A DNA stretch of 64,000 bases from Adiantum capillus-veneris. Lineage: Eukaryota; Streptophyta; Polypodiopsida; Polypodiales; Pteridaceae. Position 1 is the stretch's first letter. Each line of letters opens with the position of its first letter. Positions 12,791-24,167 of the stretch are shown here, piece by piece. Under the pieces are notes generated by a model, which saw nothing but the letters and a program-made list of their open reading frames with translations, had not been told where the DNA came from and did no database searches. The stretch covers positions 95,122,412-95,186,411 of the forward strand of contig CM043963.1 in NCBI GenBank assembly GCA_014529385.2, in the 5' to 3' direction. Made by a program: the position numbers and the translations under genes.

Positions 12791-14111
12791 CACTAGGTTG
12801 GTAATGGGACACTTTTATGTCCCGTTAAGTGACCATTTTCCTTGAATTATGTCAAGAGTTTCAAAATGGATTTTGAGGTGCTATCTATCTAGAAAGTTGT
12901 CTCATGAGCTGAAAAAAACTCGACATTTTTTTGGAATATCAATTCCATCTTTAACCTTGTCCTTGCACAACATTTCACAACCTAAACTGTGTGAAAAAAC
13001 GGGTCCTGTTTTTGGCTTTTTTAAACTTTTTGCAACTATACCACTCTAGAATTCATGTTTGTGAGGTCTATAATGCTAGAGAACTATCTTTAGTAGTCCT
13101 CAACATGTCCTGATGCTTCTAGGGAGAAATAAATGTTAAAGTTGTAAGTTATGACCAAATTACAAAAATTGTCAACTCCTGTTTTTTAGCCAATTTTAGC
13201 TCTTCTATGATTTTTTTGGTGACTTTCATGATATCCAAATGCAGTTTTGCTTTTCTATGTCGCATATTGTAACACAAAGCTAATATTCCTTGAGTTTTGG
13301 GGCACCTAATACCCTATTTTTCATAGTAGACAACGATGGTTGATTTTTTCAATTATAGAAGAAAACAAAACATTCTAGTATATCAAGTATAGCTTTTTCA
13401 ATATTGTTAGTTTCTTGTGACAACTACATGCATTTTGTAGGTAGTAACCATATCTAGTCATAAGGATCAAATTTGGCTAGATATTGAATAGTTTCTATGG
13501 GATTCTACAACTCATAATGTTGAACCCAGTTTTTTCATGTTTGCTGTATTTAGCACTTCATCTTTGTCCCCAAGATTCCCCTTGGTAAGAGATGTATTAT
13601 TCTTTTGACATGCTCCATGGCTCCTTATGAACCTAAAGGACAATACGGAACTAAGAAAACATGCATATATTATTTGTATTGAGCGTGGCTATAGAAACTT
13701 TGACGATAGGTTTGCAGAATGGTAAAAATTCAACTTTTTTGTACCTATTTCTTTTGGCAAAACAAAAAATAGTGAGTGAGAAGCAATCATATGTTCTGAT
13801 CACCAACCGATTGAAGTTAACTAGGGAATTTATCTCAAGTCCTACAAAAATCCCTAATCTTACTTTTATGCAACAAAACGTAAGAAATGACTGTTTTGAT
13901 GAAAATGTACTGGTCCGTCAACTTTGGAGGGTTGGTGTGACCAAAAGATGAGAAATTTTACAAGTTTCTTATTTGTTCCATGTGTAGTAGGCCTTGAACT
14001 ATAACCTCATGAAAGGATTTTACAAAATGAGTGGATCTACTATGGTTTTGGAGGTTTTTTTCAAAACCCTGAAAGGACACTTTTATGTCCTATTAGGCTA
14101 CCAACCTAGTG
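12791..14111. mobile_element. Non-coding TIR DNA transposon, copy 1 (1321 bp)
   Basis: Ends are exact inverted repeats: CACTAGGTTGGTA at 12791 and its complement ending at 14111. Both sides are flanked by TTAA (12787-12790 and 14112-14115). Just inside each end lies GGACACTTTTATGTCC, itself a short palindrome (GGACA/TGTCC). No reading frame inside resembles a transposase, so it is non-autonomous. A second copy begins at 63414 and is identical by eye over more than 500 bp beyond its first 50 bp, so the family moved recently. The CACTA-like first five bases suggest the CACTA superfamily, but flanks of TAA and TTA do not give a 3 bp direct duplication. A TTAA (piggyBac-like) or TA target fits instead. 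Confidence 0.85.
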
Positions 14112-14290
14112 TTAAGGGCCAAATTTGAAAATTCCAAGCTAGTTTTGAGGGTGGTATTGAAGGAAACTTGCTAAATTTGGAGGATTTTAGCATAAAACTC
14201 GGTAAAAATCCAGTTTTTTTTGCTAAGATATTCAATGTTGTTTTTTCTATTGGTTCCTACAAAAGGTTTTGGTGAACACTTCCTTACAGG

Positions 14291-14293
<3 letters not shown>

Positions 14294-14354
<61 letters not shown>
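14294..14354. repeat. (TC)n microsatellite
   Basis: A TC run of about 60 bp lies 180 bp outside the right end of the TIR transposon. The flanking 14116-14690 holds no recognised gene. Confidence 0.95.
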
Positions 14355-14359
<5 letters not shown>

Positions 14360-14689
14360 TAGTCAAGAGGATAGAAGATCCTTAGAACACCATTACTTTT
14401 CAAGTCATAACCAAAAGTCCTATTAACTATTTCAATATTGAGACCTCCACTTACAATTTTAATTGGTCTGGATCTTCCAATCATTCAAATTATCTTGCTA
14501 GAAAGTGGATATTTACATCATGCCTCCATCAATGCTGATGACTACCCTTCGTACGGATATGGCACATAAAAAAGAAGCTAAACTATAAACTATCAGATAA
14601 TGGCTTGACCTAAAACACCAGTCAACATGCAGCATGGACATGTGTTTCCCCCCAACACATTCCTCACAATTGCGCCATCGGTATGATCA

Positions 14690-15150
14690 ACACACTTTTG
14701 GAGGCACATTTGCTTTATAGAGCCAGGTACGTCTACGTTAGTGAGTTTTTCCTACTGCATAACATATTTAACAAGCCAATCCAAGGCATCATGTGAGATA
14801 GAATAGAGTAAAGGATAATGTGGGCACCCTTGTATTATGGATTTATGCAATGGAATAACATCTGTAAGAGTACCATTAACTGAAATTCTAGCTGATGCAC
14901 TCCCAAAAATAATGTGAAAAAGAATCTATCCAAACCCATATCATATAGACTTTGAAGTATAAAGTCCCATTCAATTCTATCATAGGCCTTATCATACGCT
15001 CTGTGGCCGATTGTTTGTAAGACGATCTTCTAGAAGAGAGTTTTTTGTAATTTTGCAATGCAGTGATTAGCATCATATCTAATAAGCAATGAATTATTAT
15101 GCTCTTTGAATGTTGTACGTTGGTGCTAGTACTACTACTTCTAGTCAACT
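14690..15150 (-). mobile_element. LINE (L1-type) reverse transcriptase fragment
   Basis: The minus strand encodes KAYDRIEWDFILQSLYDMG (14934-14990), which is motif A of non-LTR reverse transcriptases with its catalytic aspartate. Downstream come an -RISVNGTLTDVIPLHKSIIQ- stretch and GCP (about 14820-14880), the usual motif B region. Upstream frames carry SLLIRYDANHCIAKLQK-like sequence matching the region before motif A. The pieces lie in different frames, so at least one or two frameshifts are present. No endonuclease, YADD motif or poly-A tail was found, so this is a short internal relic. Confidence 0.75.
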
Positions 15151-15490
15151 GAAATATTGACAGCTGCAGGAATCATATCATAGTAGTGCAATATGTTGCT
15201 CGTGCCTCCTACTTCTTCCCAATATTGAATGGCCAACTAGCTCTCGCTTCCTAATTGCACCTGGATGATTTACTGCTTGACTTCCACCATCCAATGCTCG
15301 GCTATATCATGCAGCCTTGTTGCTACAGTATGGGGTATTGTATGTGCAAGTGCCTGCTTTGATTGCTCAACCCCAGTCAATCCCAATCCGTCTTCTTGCC
15401 ATTGATTGCGATCCTTCGACTTGCCATCGAGAGATCTTGCCCCTAGTCTAGTGTGTGATTGTTATGAATTTTGCATGAGTTGATGAATAG

Positions 15491-15815
15491 ATGAGCAAGA
15501 AAGTACCCAAGGCCGAACTCAAAAACACTCCCAAGCCCGACCCCAAGCCCGAGCCTAGAGGTGATGCTCAGATCCTCTATAGGGTCTCCTCCAGCCTACT
15601 CCCATCTTGCAAACCTCGCAGACCACAAGGCTTGATGCTCTCAAGCGAGTATGGGACTACATCAAGGCTGATCACAAACTGCAGAGTAGTACTAAGAAAT
15701 CGCAAATCTTATGTGATCCTCCCCTTAAGAAGGCATTTGGACGAGACAATGTTAGTGCTCAAGTACTCGAGTTCCCACTTGTCAGCACATTTTTTTGTTG
15801 ATGCTATCAGGCTAT
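15491..15815 (+). pseudogene. SWIB/MDM2-domain protein remnant
   Basis: One frame starts MSKKVPKAELKNTPKPDPK (15491), a Lys/Pro-rich leader. A second frame then reads GLLQPTPILQTSQTTRLDAL followed by KRVWDYIKADHKLQ and CDPPLKKAFGRDNVSAQVLE (about 15577-15800). This matches the SWIB fold: the KPLPVS-type lead, the TRxDALKxVWDYIK helix, and ILCDxxLKKxFG. SWIB proteins act in SWI/SNF chromatin remodelling or in plastid nucleoids. Leader and domain are in different frames and no intron joins them convincingly, so I read it as a frameshifted pseudogene, perhaps a retrocopy. A real short intron is the alternative. Confidence 0.65.
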
Positions 15816-16293
15816 TGACAATGCAGAAGGCAAAGGGCAAAGAAATAGAATTAAAAGTCAAATGGACATGAGGGAAAAAAAGCTTCTGATGGTTATAATC
15901 CTCAAGTAATCAAGCCAGCGACTTCATGAGTGCAGCTAGGTGCTTGCGCTTTTAGGAGAGTGTCTGAGGATATTGGCTTCAAACGTTGGTTCACCAGATC
16001 ATGCTTGTGTAACATCGTGATTTTCATACATGTAGGTGTAATTGATCTTTACAGATACGCCTGCTCACTTGTGTCATGCAAGAGCAGCTAGCTGGATGGG
16101 GTTGTCGGAGCTTCCCGGAGTACACATTCTACATGGGATCCACTTTGACAAACAAGTGAGAGAAGCTTAGATGCTACGAGGTCAGAAGTCTACTTATGAT
16201 TGCATTTGCAAGCTAGCCAAGGAGCCAAAAGCTCGCTGTGCGAGGAATCATGGTGACCTTCACCAGGCTGCTTAGTCTCACACATATTCACTT
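15816..16293. other. No gene recognised
   Basis: The tail of the SWIB-like frame and about 480 bp of unremarkable sequence lie here, with no domain, repeat or element end that I can support. Confidence 0.5.
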
Positions 16294-16295
16294 GT

Positions 16296-16353
<58 letters not shown>
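16294..16353. repeat. Compound (TG)n(GA)n microsatellite
   Basis: A TG run (16294-16319) passes without a break into a GA run (16320-16353). The same TG-GA or TC-TG compound arrangement recurs near 23500, 24100 and 30300. Confidence 0.95.
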
Positions 16354-16356
<3 letters not shown>

Positions 16357-16478
16357 ATCACGATAAACTGTACCCTGTCTCCTTGTCTTGCCACCTGACC
16401 TCCACGCACAGACATGCACACTTCATGTTTTGTTTGTTTCCCTCTAGATTGATGACGCAAGCATTTCGAAACGATCTG

Positions 16479-16668
16479 TGAAGGGGATCGGGGAGCACCA
16501 TAGATGGAGAGTGAGCGAGAGAGAAGGAGACACATGACACAGATATGGGTGGGGAGACTCCAAGAGTGAGCAGACCCCTATACACTTATGCTATGTATAA
16601 GGTATACAAGTCAGTGGGCGCCCAGACTCTGGGTGGCCAGGCAAGGCAAAGACGCCTATACCCCAACA
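16479..16668 (-). repeat. 3' LTR of the short copia element
   Basis: It begins TGAAGGGGATCGGG and ends CCCCAACA. It matches the other LTR over its full 190 bp with about 11 mismatches, mostly transitions. A polypurine tract follows immediately at 16669. Confidence 0.92.
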
Positions 16669-17734
16669 ACCTCCCACTTAAAGGTGATTGTGCCTTTAAG
16701 CAAGAGAACCTAGTCTAAAGACTACAAAAGGCGAGAGAAAACCGCTCTCAACCGATGCCCACTGGCTGGCTATGATCGTGTGCATCCGGTTGTCCCGCTC
16801 CCGTGTAAGTCCATACACCACCAGACGTACCGCACACTTACTGCAAGTATGTACGCAATACCTGCATATCTCCCTCGTGCACTATGACATCATCAGTCAA
16901 CAAACGACTGACAACCCCAACTGCAAATGCTCCCACTACAGCTGTGATATCCGGTCTCAAGATCAGCATCTCATACATGAGACCACCGAATACCGATGCA
17001 ATGCTAGCGGGCCCTGATAGCTCTACGGAGCATGCATCAACATATAAATCCCTGGCAATAGGCATCTCTGACTGACAAGGCGTGTTAGCCACATGCATCT
17101 CTTGACTGTCCGCAAAAGACGCATCAACCTGTCGTGCAACCTCAGAGCAAACCAGCTGCTCTAGATGTCTGCTGGAAGACATATCCTGCACAACTATATC
17201 CGCATGCTCACTGTCGAGCATAGAAAGGAATGACTGCATAATCGCTGACATCTCAGTCTCCTCTGCAATCATCCACTCCAAACATGACCACTCAATCTGT
17301 TGTGACTCACTAGAGCTCTCATGCTCTAACTCCGTATGCATAGACTCTTGCACAACATCCTCCTGTCGTGACTCACTAGAGCAAGACAGCTCTACCTGTC
17401 TATCTTGCATAGAAGTATCTCACACAACTGACTCTCTGCTTTGCTCAGTCACTAGCAAAGCATGCATGTCTGACTCTGTCACCTCTCTGTGTGACTGCTC
17501 AAGTCGTGCCCCAACTGTGTGCACAACGAGCTCACTACTCTGTACTCCATGCAAAGCATCCTGCAACCCACAAGCAAAAGAGACTCGCCTTCTCTCTCGC
17601 TCTCTACCTGGCTGCGTGATCACAGAGACAACACCGTCTCTCGCGTGATCCACATGAAATGGGTAACCTGTACCGCTCCTGGCACCTCTCGCAATCACTA
17701 GCGAACCCAAATGCATCACAAAATCTCGCTCTCA

Positions 17735-18579
17735 TAGCGAAATCTGATATCCACAATCTCTAAGCTGACCAATTGAGATCAAACTCACTGTCAAATCTGG
17801 TACATAGCGCACATGTCGTAACAAGTAAGATGCACCACTCGGTAATGACAGTCTCACATCTCCTACACCTACTATCGCATGCACCGATCCATCGGTCAAA
17901 CGTACACTGCCAAGCATCCCACTAGAATAGCTACAAAACCATGCACGATGCGGCGTGACATGAAACATAGCATTTGCGTCTAGCAACCACTGCGAAGGGA
18001 TTGCACTATCCACATGTATAGCATCTCGTGCATAGCTCGAGGTAAAAGTGACATCCCCGTCACTAGTATACTCCGACACTACATGTGCCTCAACTGTCAA
18101 AGCAACTGAGTCCATGGCATCACTACATACATCTCTGAGACTGCCATGTCTCCTACGATGTCGCATACAACGAAAACAATGCCGTCTAACGTGTCCAGAA
18201 TGACCACAATACCAACATGTCACCTGTCGGCGTGCTCGTGAATGTACATGTCTCACACGAGTCTGTGATGACTCAGATCTATCATACATATCATGTAATC
18301 TGCACCAAAGTTCTCTCGAAGTAGTCTCATACATAACAAGAGCATATACAGATTCCGCAAGGTGCAAAGAGAGCGTAGATAGTGCCATCTCCTCTAGCTC
18401 CTGCCACTGATCATCAGACATGTTTGAAGGTCTACCTGCATCACCACTCAATGGTCGATGCAACCCTCGCTGTGTCAATGCGTCAAGCATACACTCTCTC
18501 CATGCCGCAAAGTCTGACCCATCAAACACGCGCATCTGTGAGAGGTCACAATCTGATCGATCATCTGTCTCTGCCATGA
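17735..18579 (-). CDS. gag-protease part of the short copia element
   Basis: The frame starts at MAETDDRSDCDLSQ (18579). Capsid-like sequence follows (FDGSDFAAWRECMLDALTQ and ALVMYETTSRELWCRLHDMY), then a CCHC knuckle CWYCGHSGHVRRHC (about 18180-18225), and a protease-like segment QWLLDANAMFHVTPH continuing into YLLRHVRYVPDLTVSLISIG, which is standard in copia. The zinc knuckle in gag packages RNA, and the protease would process the polyprotein. It is a fossil part of a non-autonomous element and I make no claim of activity. Confidence 0.8.
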
Positions 18580-20109
18580 GCACAATGTAGCAAACTAGAA
18601 AGCAAAACCACCTCACCAACAACACCTGGAAACTGTCTACAAATATGGCCAGAAACACAATGTAAAACCTGTGAGACACACTCCAAAATAGAGCTCCCGT
18701 AATGTCAATACAAGTCAGCCCTAAACTGGCTCGAATCGCATCAACAAAAGTCTGCAAATATGGCTCAAAACTTGATGCAAAGTTGCACCAAAAACCGTGC
18801 AAAACCTTGCACAAAATCACAAGTCAATATGACTCAATCGCGCATAAATATCTGACAAAATTTTGGCAGAGTCTCCTTTGTAACTGGAGCAAAATCTCAA
18901 CAGTAAACCTCAAAGAGACAATAATATATGCCAGAAGGGCCAATCCGGGAATAAACTCGACCGGAATCACCTCACAAAGTCATACATATGAGCATACCCG
19001 CTCTTGCCGGAGTACACTCAACGGCACCTCAAATGACATACATGTGAGTGATGATTGCTGCCAAAATACCTTTCAATCGATGAGCAAATGTCTGCCAGAT
19101 AACTATAGCAACATTTCGGAAAACCTTGCAAGATCTATCGTTATGCGCAATACGAAATACGGCACACAAGGGCATACACAAGTGACTCCAAACTCCAATC
19201 AAATGATGACTGAAAATCACCTGTCAAAGTGGGAGTAAACTCAACCACTAAACTGTCAAAGAGCAACCTACGGATACGTAGAAGCTATGGTGAGAACTTG
19301 GATAAAATCCAACAGATTTCTTTTATAAATTGAGCCAAATCTCAAATAATCTCAGCCACAAACAAATACACAAAGCCATATATGGCATACATAAACCGCC
19401 AAGACCATGGCAACATAGCTCACTCTCGCATGAGTGGCTCTCTGGACAAATTCATATCCAAAAACCTGTGTACACCTATGAATTTGCTAGTAGCTGCAGA
19501 AAATACTCCGTGTGTGTGAGATATACCAAAAACAGTGTTTTTGGGACCCGAAAGTGCACAAATAAACCTGCTGCTGTACCTGATGTAATTCAAAGCATAA
19601 TTTCAGCAAATAGACATCACCATCGCGTCCGGAGCATGCCAAAACCCTGACCTAGACTCCTGGATCATGTAGATTTGACTCTGTATGACGGAGCTACGCA
19701 AAAAACTACGTTTTAGAGCCCGAAAATGGCAAAAACGAGCTACACACAGTCTTGAACTTGCTCCTGCTCCACTTTGTGTGATGCAATGTCCTCTCAATGC
19801 AAGCTCCAACACAAGAGCTCTGCCACAACAGCATCCAAGCACTTGAATGTCAAGCTCTCCTCCACCGAGCACTTCTCTAACGAGCTCCACTGAGCTCAAA
19901 AGCTCCTCTAACCAAGGAAGCCGCAACCGCCTCCTCGACCAAGCTTGACCACACCAAGCTCCTAAGCTCCAAAGACAATGCTCCTCAAGATAAAATCTCT
20001 CTCCATGAAACTCCACAATCGAACTCCACCGTCGAGAGCGAGCGAGCTATCGCCTCGAAGCTCTCAAAGTCGTTGTGCTCTCCGCAGTCACCATAGCTCT
20101 GATACCAAT

Positions 20110-20299
20110 TGAAGGGGATCGGGGAGCACCATAGACGGAGAGTGAGCGAGAGAGAAGGAGACACACGACATAGATATGGGTGAGGAGACTCCAAGAGTGA
20201 GCAGCCTCCTATACACTTATGCTATGTATAAGGTATACAAGTCAGTGGACGCCCAGACTCTGGGCGGTCGGGCAAGGCACAGACGCCTATACCCCAACA
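20110..20299 (-). repeat. 5' LTR of the short copia element
   Basis: It has the same 190 bp unit and termini as the LTR at 16479. The initiator-Met primer-binding site (TGGTATCAGAGC on the minus strand, 20096-20107) lies 2 bp inside. Confidence 0.92.
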
Positions 20300-20344
20300 A
20301 TCTGCAGACAAACAGACCGAAAAGCACCTCCCCCCCCCGGTCTG

Positions 20345-20431
20345 TCTCTTACACACATAGTCAAAAAGAAACTCTTTGAAAGAGCGCACGCCGGCGCGCC
20401 CTCTTTCAAAGAGTTTCTTTTTTACTGTGTG

Positions 20432-20440
<9 letters not shown>
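20345..20440. repeat. 40 bp inverted repeat with GC-rich loop
   Basis: Arms 20345-20384 and 20401-20440 pair over 40 bp with two mismatches. The inner 22 bp (AAAAAGAAACTCTTTGAAAG...) are perfect. The 16 nt loop CGCACGCCGGCGCGCC is strikingly GC-rich. The right arm runs straight into a (GA)n tract. The structure resembles a miRNA-precursor stem or a small foldback element. Confidence 0.9.

Positions 20441-20502
<62 letters not shown>
20435..20502. repeat. (GA)n microsatellite
   Basis: A GA run of about 66 bp continues from the right arm of the hairpin at 20345-20440. Confidence 0.95.
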
Positions 20503-20505
<3 letters not shown>

Positions 20506-21220
20506 CGACCCACTATAGCTCCATCTTTAGACATAATTGCAAGGTATTTAGTGACAATTTACATGCTAAGCACGTAAAAACGGATCTCAATGGTCAAAAA
20601 GGAATAATTGGGGAATAAAGATTAGAAAATCTTGAACAATCCAACCAAAATAGATAAAAGAGTATTTTGGGAATTTTTGAAATTTGAGGGGTATTTTGGG
20701 AATTTTCACAAATTAGAGGGCGTCTGTTTAATCAAGGCAAACTTTCTCGAGGCCTTCTACAGTGATGCTTCCCAACAGCCCTTAAGGGTGGCAGCTCCTC
20801 TTTCCCTTCCCCCTGTCTAATGCTGTCTTCTCTTGTCAGATCAACGTCTTCCAAGATCTTGCGTTTGCGAGGTGCTATCGTATCACTTCAACCGTTGCAT
20901 GCAGAAAGAGCACAAGCTCTGTTTGTTTCAAGGCTAAGCTTTGGATCATAAGAGATTGTAGTTCCCATTCAAGGTCAGCCTCTTGGTGCGCTGAAAGTTC
21001 TCTTATGACGTTACAAGGGCTCCAAGTTAGGTTTTGCAATATGTTTAACAAATTAAGACAATATGAGGCCCTCAATTATTTTTATTCTGAAATATGGAGA
21101 ATCTTGAAGATTCTTTCTCTATCTTCTCTCAGGTTTTAGGAAAACTTAGGCGACTCTCAGTCCACAATTGCATGGCAGTCCACGTGTTTGGTGAATATCT
21201 TTCAATTGTACTAGTTGGGT

Positions 21221-21286
<66 letters not shown>

Positions 21287-22340
21287 TCTCAGCGCATTTT
21301 CTTAGTATCAAACATTTAATTCAATGTAATGTTTTGTCATAATCACTTGTCTAGGTTTAAAAATCAAGCAGTCCGACTAAGCTAGTTTGACCAAGCTAGG
21401 TATTAGAAATCTTCTCTTAATACCATGGGGAATGCCTTCCTAATAAGCAATGGTTACTTAGGTTCTTAATCCGATTTAGGCAGCATTGTGTGAAATGTAC
21501 TAGGGCTTTCTAGTGGGCTTAACCCTATTGACCTTTAGCTTAAGTATTATAAAGGGAGTTTACTAATGTGATGAGCCTGGGGAGGGTAACAGTGTTATAT
21601 GACCCCCCAAAGTTACAAAATTAAAATGCTGAAAATGAACAAACAAAAAAATCAAAGTGCCACAATGTAAAATTTTAAGCTGGAAGAGAAATCCCTGCTT
21701 AAATTGGTACTTCACTCACATGTATCGCCTATGGTACTAGAGCCCTAGAGGTTTCCAGTGTGGGCGCTTTTCCTTGAAAAGCAAAAAACCCAAGGCATAG
21801 AAAATAAGCACACACATCAAAATTGAATCAATGTGAAAAGACTTTGGGGGGTCAAAGAAAAGGTAATCAGTTAGGCGATGATTTAATGAGAAATTCATTT
21901 TATCGTAGCTTAACTACAAGGTCTACTAGGTATAGCCTCTAGTCAGCCCTCGAACATCAAATACTTGGCTCTCGCGATTAAACAACTTAATTGACCAGAA
22001 AAAATTGCGAAGTTACCCATGGTATTAATAGTCGAGCTCTAGTGCCTTTTGACAGTTAAATTAGCGACCCCGGACTTGTTTAATTTTTTACCTTTACATC
22101 TGTTTATGCATTTGATTATATTGCAATTTAATGTTTATTGCTGACAAATTGTCTAAAATTCTGTTACCAATCAATTTTTCTGTCTATTGCATATGATTTT
22201 TAATTGTATATGAGAATGCAATTACTGTGGCAATGTTGTTTGATTTTGCAGTGATTGAAGAAGGCTACGCACATCCATGTCGACTGCTCTTCCATCTCCA
22301 CGAACGAACTTCAACTGGATAGCTTCCGAGGACGGAATCT
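20503..22340. other. No gene recognised
   Basis: Apart from the (TC)n tract at 21223-21291, I see no supported gene. A TGGTACTAGAGCC at about 21733 resembles a retrotransposon primer-binding site and could mark the start of an internal region ending at the LTR at 22359, but no matching 5' LTR was found. Confidence 0.5.
21223..21291. repeat. (TC)n microsatellite with one TG interruption
   Basis: A TC run of about 68 bp is interrupted once by TGTC near 21273. Confidence 0.95.
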
Positions 22341-22358
22341 ACATCAGGAAGGGGGGCA

Positions 22359-22892
22359 TGTTAACCCTCACGGAACACGGACACCCTATGATCTATAAAC
22401 GTTGTATTATTTAGAGTCAGGTACAGGGCTTGTCGGAACAATAGGAACAGGGTAAGGGTGATCGTCGAGGACAGGCGCACTCTAACTGGAATATTCAAGG
22501 AGTTAGTTGGCTAAGTATGGGTGCCCAAGTGTGAATGGGGTGAGCTCATATAAAAGCCACTAAACCTAATTTTTACTCATTCTCTCATTGTGCAATAGAA
22601 GCCGCTCTTGCTCCATCTCCACCTTCTCCTTCACCATCTCCTCGTGTGTGTGTGTGTGTACGTGTGAGAGTGTGTGTGTGATCGAGCGTTGCGGTGGCAC
22701 GTGGCGGCGAGGCGGTTGAGCGCGGCGTAGTGGCGTCTCCCTCTTCTTCGCGGCACGGGAATCCTTCATTCGCAACTACGCAGGAAGGTGAGTGACACAC
22801 CATTCTTCCTTGTGAGCTTGTCTGTTGTATGACTGTGTGCTAGGAGCCTTTGTGGCTCGCACACGGCGCGTAGCAAGTCCCTAGCCGTGACA
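22359..22892 (+). mobile_element. Probable solo or 3' LTR of a retrotransposon
   Basis: The segment starts TGTTAACCC right after a purine tract (AGGAAGGGGGGCA, 22346-22358), which is the typical polypurine-tract/3' LTR junction. It contains a TATA-like CATATAAAAG (about 22547) and ends CCGTGACA before a (TA)n tract. The length is about 534 bp. No partner LTR or coding region was found, so the family cannot be named; only the one boundary is well supported. Confidence 0.5.
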
Positions 22893-23100
<208 letters not shown>

Positions 23101-23116
23101 TGTGTAAAAATATATA

Positions 23117-23215
23117 TGTAAACCCTAATCCTAACCTTAGATTTAAACCCTAACCTTAAATTAAAGCATGATTCTAATCATAGAGTTAAACCTAATCCTA
23201 AACCCAGATTTCTCA
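23117..23215. repeat. Degenerate telomere-like repeats
   Basis: Repeated motifs AAACCCTAA, TCCTAACC, AAACCCTAACC, AACCTAATCC and AAACCC resemble the plant telomere unit CCCTAAA in diverged form. They lie directly beside the (TA)n tract. This could be an interstitial telomere relic or simple A/C-rich drift. Confidence 0.45.
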
Positions 23216-23244
23216 TTCTCTTTATATCTAATTCTCTCGTTATC

Positions 23245-23248
23245 TCTA

Positions 23249-23303
<55 letters not shown>

Positions 23304-23330
23304 ATCTATTTCTCTCTATCTCTATCTATC

Positions 23331-23377
<47 letters not shown>

Positions 23378-23484
23378 ATGTGTGTGTGTGTGTGAGTGGG
23401 AGGGAGAAAGAAAAGAAGGGAAGGCAACATGAGCGAGAGAGGAGAGGAAGGGAGCATATTTGTCTCTCCCTCCTCTCCTTGCGC

Positions 23485-23533
<49 letters not shown>
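23245..23533. repeat. Clustered (TC)n, (TG)n, (GT)n and (GA)n microsatellites
   Basis: TC runs occupy about 23251-23300 and 23334-23374, TG follows to 23394, then after a purine-rich spacer GT (23484-23521) and GA (to 23533). Open frames across them are repeat artefacts. Confidence 0.95.
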
Positions 23534-23536
<3 letters not shown>

Positions 23537-24070
23537 CTTGGGCATTTTCTAGATCAAGGGTGTTACCTATATCTTCTTCTTTTTTGTTAGCATCATCTGT
23601 AACACAGTTAGTGCACGGGGGTTGAATGACTTACATGGCTAATGCGTCGGGGATCTTGCCTTGGCTTTGGCTAAACAGTTGATGTGGGGAATTCAATAGG
23701 CATGGTTCCTAAACTCGTATGATTGGTGTGGATTTCCTACCAACTGCTTGTATATGGAATCCTTTCAAAGCTTGGGTTCATGGAGGGAGGCAAAGTGGCC
23801 TCACCCTATATTTGTCTCAGGTAAGTTGGAGGTGTTCTGGCTCGCTCTCAGCAAAGTAAAATTCTCTCTATTTGTAGTAGAGCCAAATTGGATGGGTAGA
23901 CCAAATGATCCCTACACAGGGTCCCGTGCTCTAGTAGTCATTTATATTTTTGAAGTTATGATATACCCAGATTTTATACTTGATTTAAGTCATGGTTTCC
24001 TATTTCATTTAGATGGGGCATTTAAAGATTCTCTTTTCATTTGTCCTTGTGCACTCTATTTCACCCTCCA

Positions 24071-24074
<4 letters not shown>

Positions 24075-24165
<91 letters not shown>
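24075..24165. repeat. Compound (TC)n(TG)n microsatellite
   Basis: A TC run of about 52 bp is followed directly by a TG run of about 38 bp. Confidence 0.96.

Positions 24166-24167
<2 letters not shown>

Larger units (their letters stand above)
16479..20299 (-). mobile_element. Short Ty1/copia derivative with both LTRs and target duplication
   Basis: LTRs of 190 bp lie at 16479-16668 and 20110-20299. They are flanked by a matching 5 bp target duplication ATCTG (16474-16478 and 20300-20304). On the minus strand the parts are: primer-binding site at 20096-20107, a leader of about 1.5 kb, gag with a CCHC knuckle, protease and GAG-pre-integrase (about 17600-18580), a short stretch resembling the end of copia reverse transcriptase (RPDI...AVGVVSR, about 16850-16950), and a polypurine tract beside the 3' LTR (AAGTGGGAGGT). 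Integrase and most of reverse transcriptase are not recognisable, and a Ser/Gln/Glu-rich unknown region lies in their place. At 3.8 kb it is shorter than a full copia. The LTRs differ at about 11 of 190 sites by eye, roughly 2 million years at the rate often used for rice. Confidence 0.9.

Noticed and set aside
12849-13049. 66-codon frame identical at 63490-63690
   Set aside because: The identity reflects the duplicated transposon. The frame is short, uses an internal ATG and shows no protein family.
12791-14111. Straightforward assignment to the CACTA superfamily
   Set aside because: The terminal CACTA matches, but the flanking bases TAA and TTA do not make a 3 bp direct duplication, while TTAA or TA fits both sides.
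21730-21750. TGGTACTAGAGCC as a primer-binding site starting an element that ends at 22892
   Set aside because: It differs from the usual TGGTATCAGAGCC, and no upstream LTR matching 22359-22892 is present.
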